A stretch of 64,000 nucleotides of DNA from Glebionis coronaria (taxonomy: Eukaryota; Streptophyta; Magnoliopsida; Asterales; Asteraceae), in assembly GCA_025667525.1 (NCBI GenBank), contig CM046878.1, forward strand, positions 575,154,868-575,218,867, in the 5' to 3' direction. The notes beneath the pieces are model-generated. The model was not told the DNA's origin and did not search any database. It was given only the letters and a program-made list of their open reading frames with translations. The first letter of the stretch is position 1. Every line of letters begins with the position of its first letter. Below, piece after piece: positions 62,159 through 64,000 of the stretch. Both the position numbers and the translations under genes were made by a program.

Positions 62159-62633
62159 GGCTATGTTTGGCGAGCAGGGGTGGCAGAGCATTTTGAAGCA
62201 TTGAGCCGTGAGAGAGAGCATTTTAAAATTTATTACTTGTTTGGCAAAAGGGGCTGTGAGCTTTTTAATTTTTAGTAGTCGTTTGGCAATAGGAGCGGTG
62301 AGCATTTTGGGGCGGTGCTGTTTTCTCAAAAGGCTATTTTTTCAATGCTTGTTTTACGAAGCGATAACAAATGAGCGGTGAGCTATCACAGCTACTACTC
62401 ACAGCTACCTCTCACTGCTCACTGCTACTGCTCACAACTACTGCTCACTGCTATTGCTCACAGTTACTTCTCACACTAACTGCTCACAGCTACTGCTCAC
62501 AGCTACTGCTCACAGCTACTGCTCACAGCTACTGCTCACAGCTACTGCTCACAGCTACTGCTCACAGCTACTGCTCACAGCTACTGCTCACAGCTACTGC
62601 TCACAGCTACTGCTCGTGTTGACAAACACAACC
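62159..62633. mobile_element. Tourist/PIF-like element with internal minisatellite
   Basis: Ends GGCTATGTTTGGCGAGCAG and GGTTGTGTTTGTCAACACG (minus), flanked by TTA (62156-62158 and 62634-62636). The right half consists of the 13 bp repeat described separately. It interrupts the Mutator-type TIR. No coding function; the Leu/Thr/Ala-rich frames come from the repeat. Confidence 0.65.
62384..62615. repeat. 13 bp minisatellite CTCACAGCTACTG
   Basis: About ten identical units at 62480-62615, preceded by diverged units from 62384. Because 13 is not a multiple of three, all frames cycle through the same peptide every 39 bp. Confidence 0.95.
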
Positions 62634-62864
62634 TTAATCGCTAAACTTTACCAATTAACTTTCAAATTTGTTCTGTTTTTACTAATATTAGCGTAAAATG
62701 ATTGTATTACCCTTATCTTTGTTAACTTAATTACATATGGTGTCACGTTCACCATATCTCAGATCTTATAAATGCTAGAATGCCAAAAAAAATCTGTTAA
62801 TTAACTGGTAAAATAACATATTTGATGCTTTAAAACACAAAAATACCCCGGTTATTATTATTAC

Positions 62865-62900
62865 TTTTATATTACATTATTATTATTATTATATTATTAT
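62865..62900. repeat. (ATT)n microsatellite
   Basis: Short imperfect ATT runs. Confidence 0.7.
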
Positions 62901-62920
62901 AAATATATACTAAAGCCAAA

Positions 62921-62994
62921 GCAATAGTTTCATTCTTAAAAAACTCAATCCACACAAGCAATAGTTTCATTCTTAAAAAACTCATTCCACACGT
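62921..62994. repeat. 37 bp tandem duplication
   Basis: GCAATAGTTTCATTCTTAAA with its continuation AAACTCAATCCACACAA occurs twice in a row with one difference. Confidence 0.9.
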
Positions 62995-63186
62995 TTTACA
63001 TCATATCTATCTCAAATTCATACGATATTATCCATGAAAATACAAAATCAAACCAAATAGTTTCTTATTCTTATATAACAATCACCTTTTTATTTATCAT
63101 ATTGAATAAAAAACACAAAAATTATATCAATAAGAATGGTTTCTATTCTTATATAAGAATGGTCTAGCTTCTTCCTTTTTAATTTA

Positions 63187-64000
63187 CACTACAACAATCC
63201 AGCCCTTCCCCATCCGGGTTTTTCCCAACGACAGCGTGTCGCGGGGAAAACGACAAAATCAGTCTGACTGGGCAAACTTACTCGTAGAAATTTTGACCAA
63301 AAAATAAAGAAAAGTTTCCCCAGCGACATGTCGTTGGGGAAACGTCGCTGGGGAAACGTTGACTGAATTTTGACCAAACTATTTCACAAAAATGCAAGCG
63401 GGAGATTAACCCGTCAAATTTTCCCCAACGACATGTCGCTGGGGAAACTTTCTTCCACGGACTAATCCAAGTGATTAGTGTTAATGTTTTGTTTATTCAT
63501 GGCGCAAAGTTTTTCAAGCGACATGTCGCTGGGGAAACTTTCAGGATTCCCTCCAAATGTTTTTCCTTAACGCGCCTATTTAACAAAACGACGAACAAAA
63601 AGTTTCTCCAGCGACATGTCGCTGAGGAAACATTGACTGCAATTTGACCAACAATTTTCACAAAAAGTGTAATGTTTATATAATATTTTAATAAATATAA
63701 AATATATATTAAAAATATAGTTATTAAAATTTAAAATAGTATATCTCTTTTTATGATAAAAAAAGTGAGATAAATGGTTAATTTTCCCGCTAATGTTTTC
63801 CCGCCAATGTTTTCCCGCCAACATTTTGCCCGCCAAAAGTTAACATTCACTGATAATTGTTAACATTCATTGTTAATATTAATTAAAAATTGTTAACATT
63901 CATTGAGGCTTACAAACAAACACGCCTAAACCTAACTTTATTCTACACGGACACTTAAACACTCGCTTAATTAAACATGGATATTAAACCGATAATAGAA
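63187..64000. mobile_element. CACTA (En/Spm) element, left terminal region
   Basis: Starts CACTACAACAATCC, the canonical CACTA terminus, preceded by TTA as a candidate 3 bp target duplication. Over the next 450 bp a subterminal palindrome of the type CCCCAGCGACATGTCGCTGG occurs five times (about 63218, 63315, 63419, 63510 and 63603), as expected for transposase-binding subterminal repeats. Further short repeats (TGTTTTCCCGCCAA at 63788-63835, TTGTTAACATTCATTG at 63840-63905) follow. The element runs out of the window; no transposase is seen. Confidence 0.8.

Larger units (their letters stand above)
62094..62720. mobile_element. Mutator-type TIR, split by a Tourist-like element
   Basis: GGGTAAAAGTTATATAATAC then GTACCGACTTTAAACACTTA (62094-62155) resumes after the insert with AAACTTTACCA, AAATTTGTTC and AAAATGATTGTATTACCC (62642-62715), matching the long TIR of 18273-19257. 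The opposite TIR is not found in the window, so the copy is truncated or its partner is lost. Confidence 0.65.

Noticed and set aside
62371..62696. Repetitive Leu/Thr/Ala/Ser-rich proteins
   Set aside because: Produced by the 13 bp minisatellite, which cycles all frames; no evidence of expression signals.

Overview
This window is plant nuclear DNA, most likely from a eudicot. It is very AT-rich, has long (AT)n microsatellites, and is built almost entirely of transposable elements and debris. Captured exon pieces with plant splice signals match plant families: beta-galactosidase, STY/Raf-like kinase, SHEPHERD-type HSP90 and TOPLESS. The two copia polyproteins look like copies common in Asteraceae, but that placement is an impression. 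No complete housekeeping gene is present. The only candidate host genes are a small RING-H2-like gene (54343-54657, minus) and its decayed duplicate (61115-61353).

Layout. 1-8.4 kb: a hAT-type MITE, then unrelated intron-bearing gene fragments all on the minus strand (kinase exon with an in-frame stop, beta-galactosidase exons, unrecognised exons), ending in a tRNA-like SINE head and an (AT)n tract. 8.6-10.7 kb: a 2.1 kb inverted-terminus element flanked by (AT)n on both sides. 10.79-16.65 kb: a probable complete minus-strand Helitron (CTAG plus GC hairpin at one end, TC at the other) carrying UPL-, HSP90.7- and FAD-monooxygenase-like fragments; the last lies in a 599 bp tandem duplication. 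16.76-24.7 kb: a second Helitron 3' end in the same orientation, with a nested hAT element (itself holding a Mutator-type MITE) and a TOPLESS exon. 25.0-26.9 kb: a second (AT)n-flanked inverted-terminus element.

27-35 kb: LTR debris, including a 2.9 kb gypsy-type LTR with primer-binding site and TATA box. 36.8-37.5 kb: a minus-strand retroposon. 38.7-39.45 kb: a foldback element with nine copies of a TATCATATATGATA-type palindrome at its core. 40.9-51.9 kb: a dense MITE cluster and a nested stack: a PIF/Harbinger-like element (42218-49589) holds a Tourist MITE (42848-43128) and a 6 kb copia element (43203-49246) with a frameshifted pol and a 5' LTR lacking most of its U3. 52287-53878: a very young non-autonomous LTR element with near-identical 455 bp LTRs. 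54.1-61.8 kb: a segmental duplication holding the RING-H2-like pair; its second copy was split by a complete but mutated copia element (56387-60964, TSD GACAT). 62-64 kb: a Tourist-like element with a 13 bp minisatellite inside a Mutator-type TIR, then the left end of a CACTA element with subterminal palindromes.

There is no operon-like cooperation here. The connecting story is layered insertion, gene-fragment capture by Helitrons, and repeated use of (AT)n tracts as insertion sites or element borders. Calls rest on reading the sequence by eye; no database search was run.
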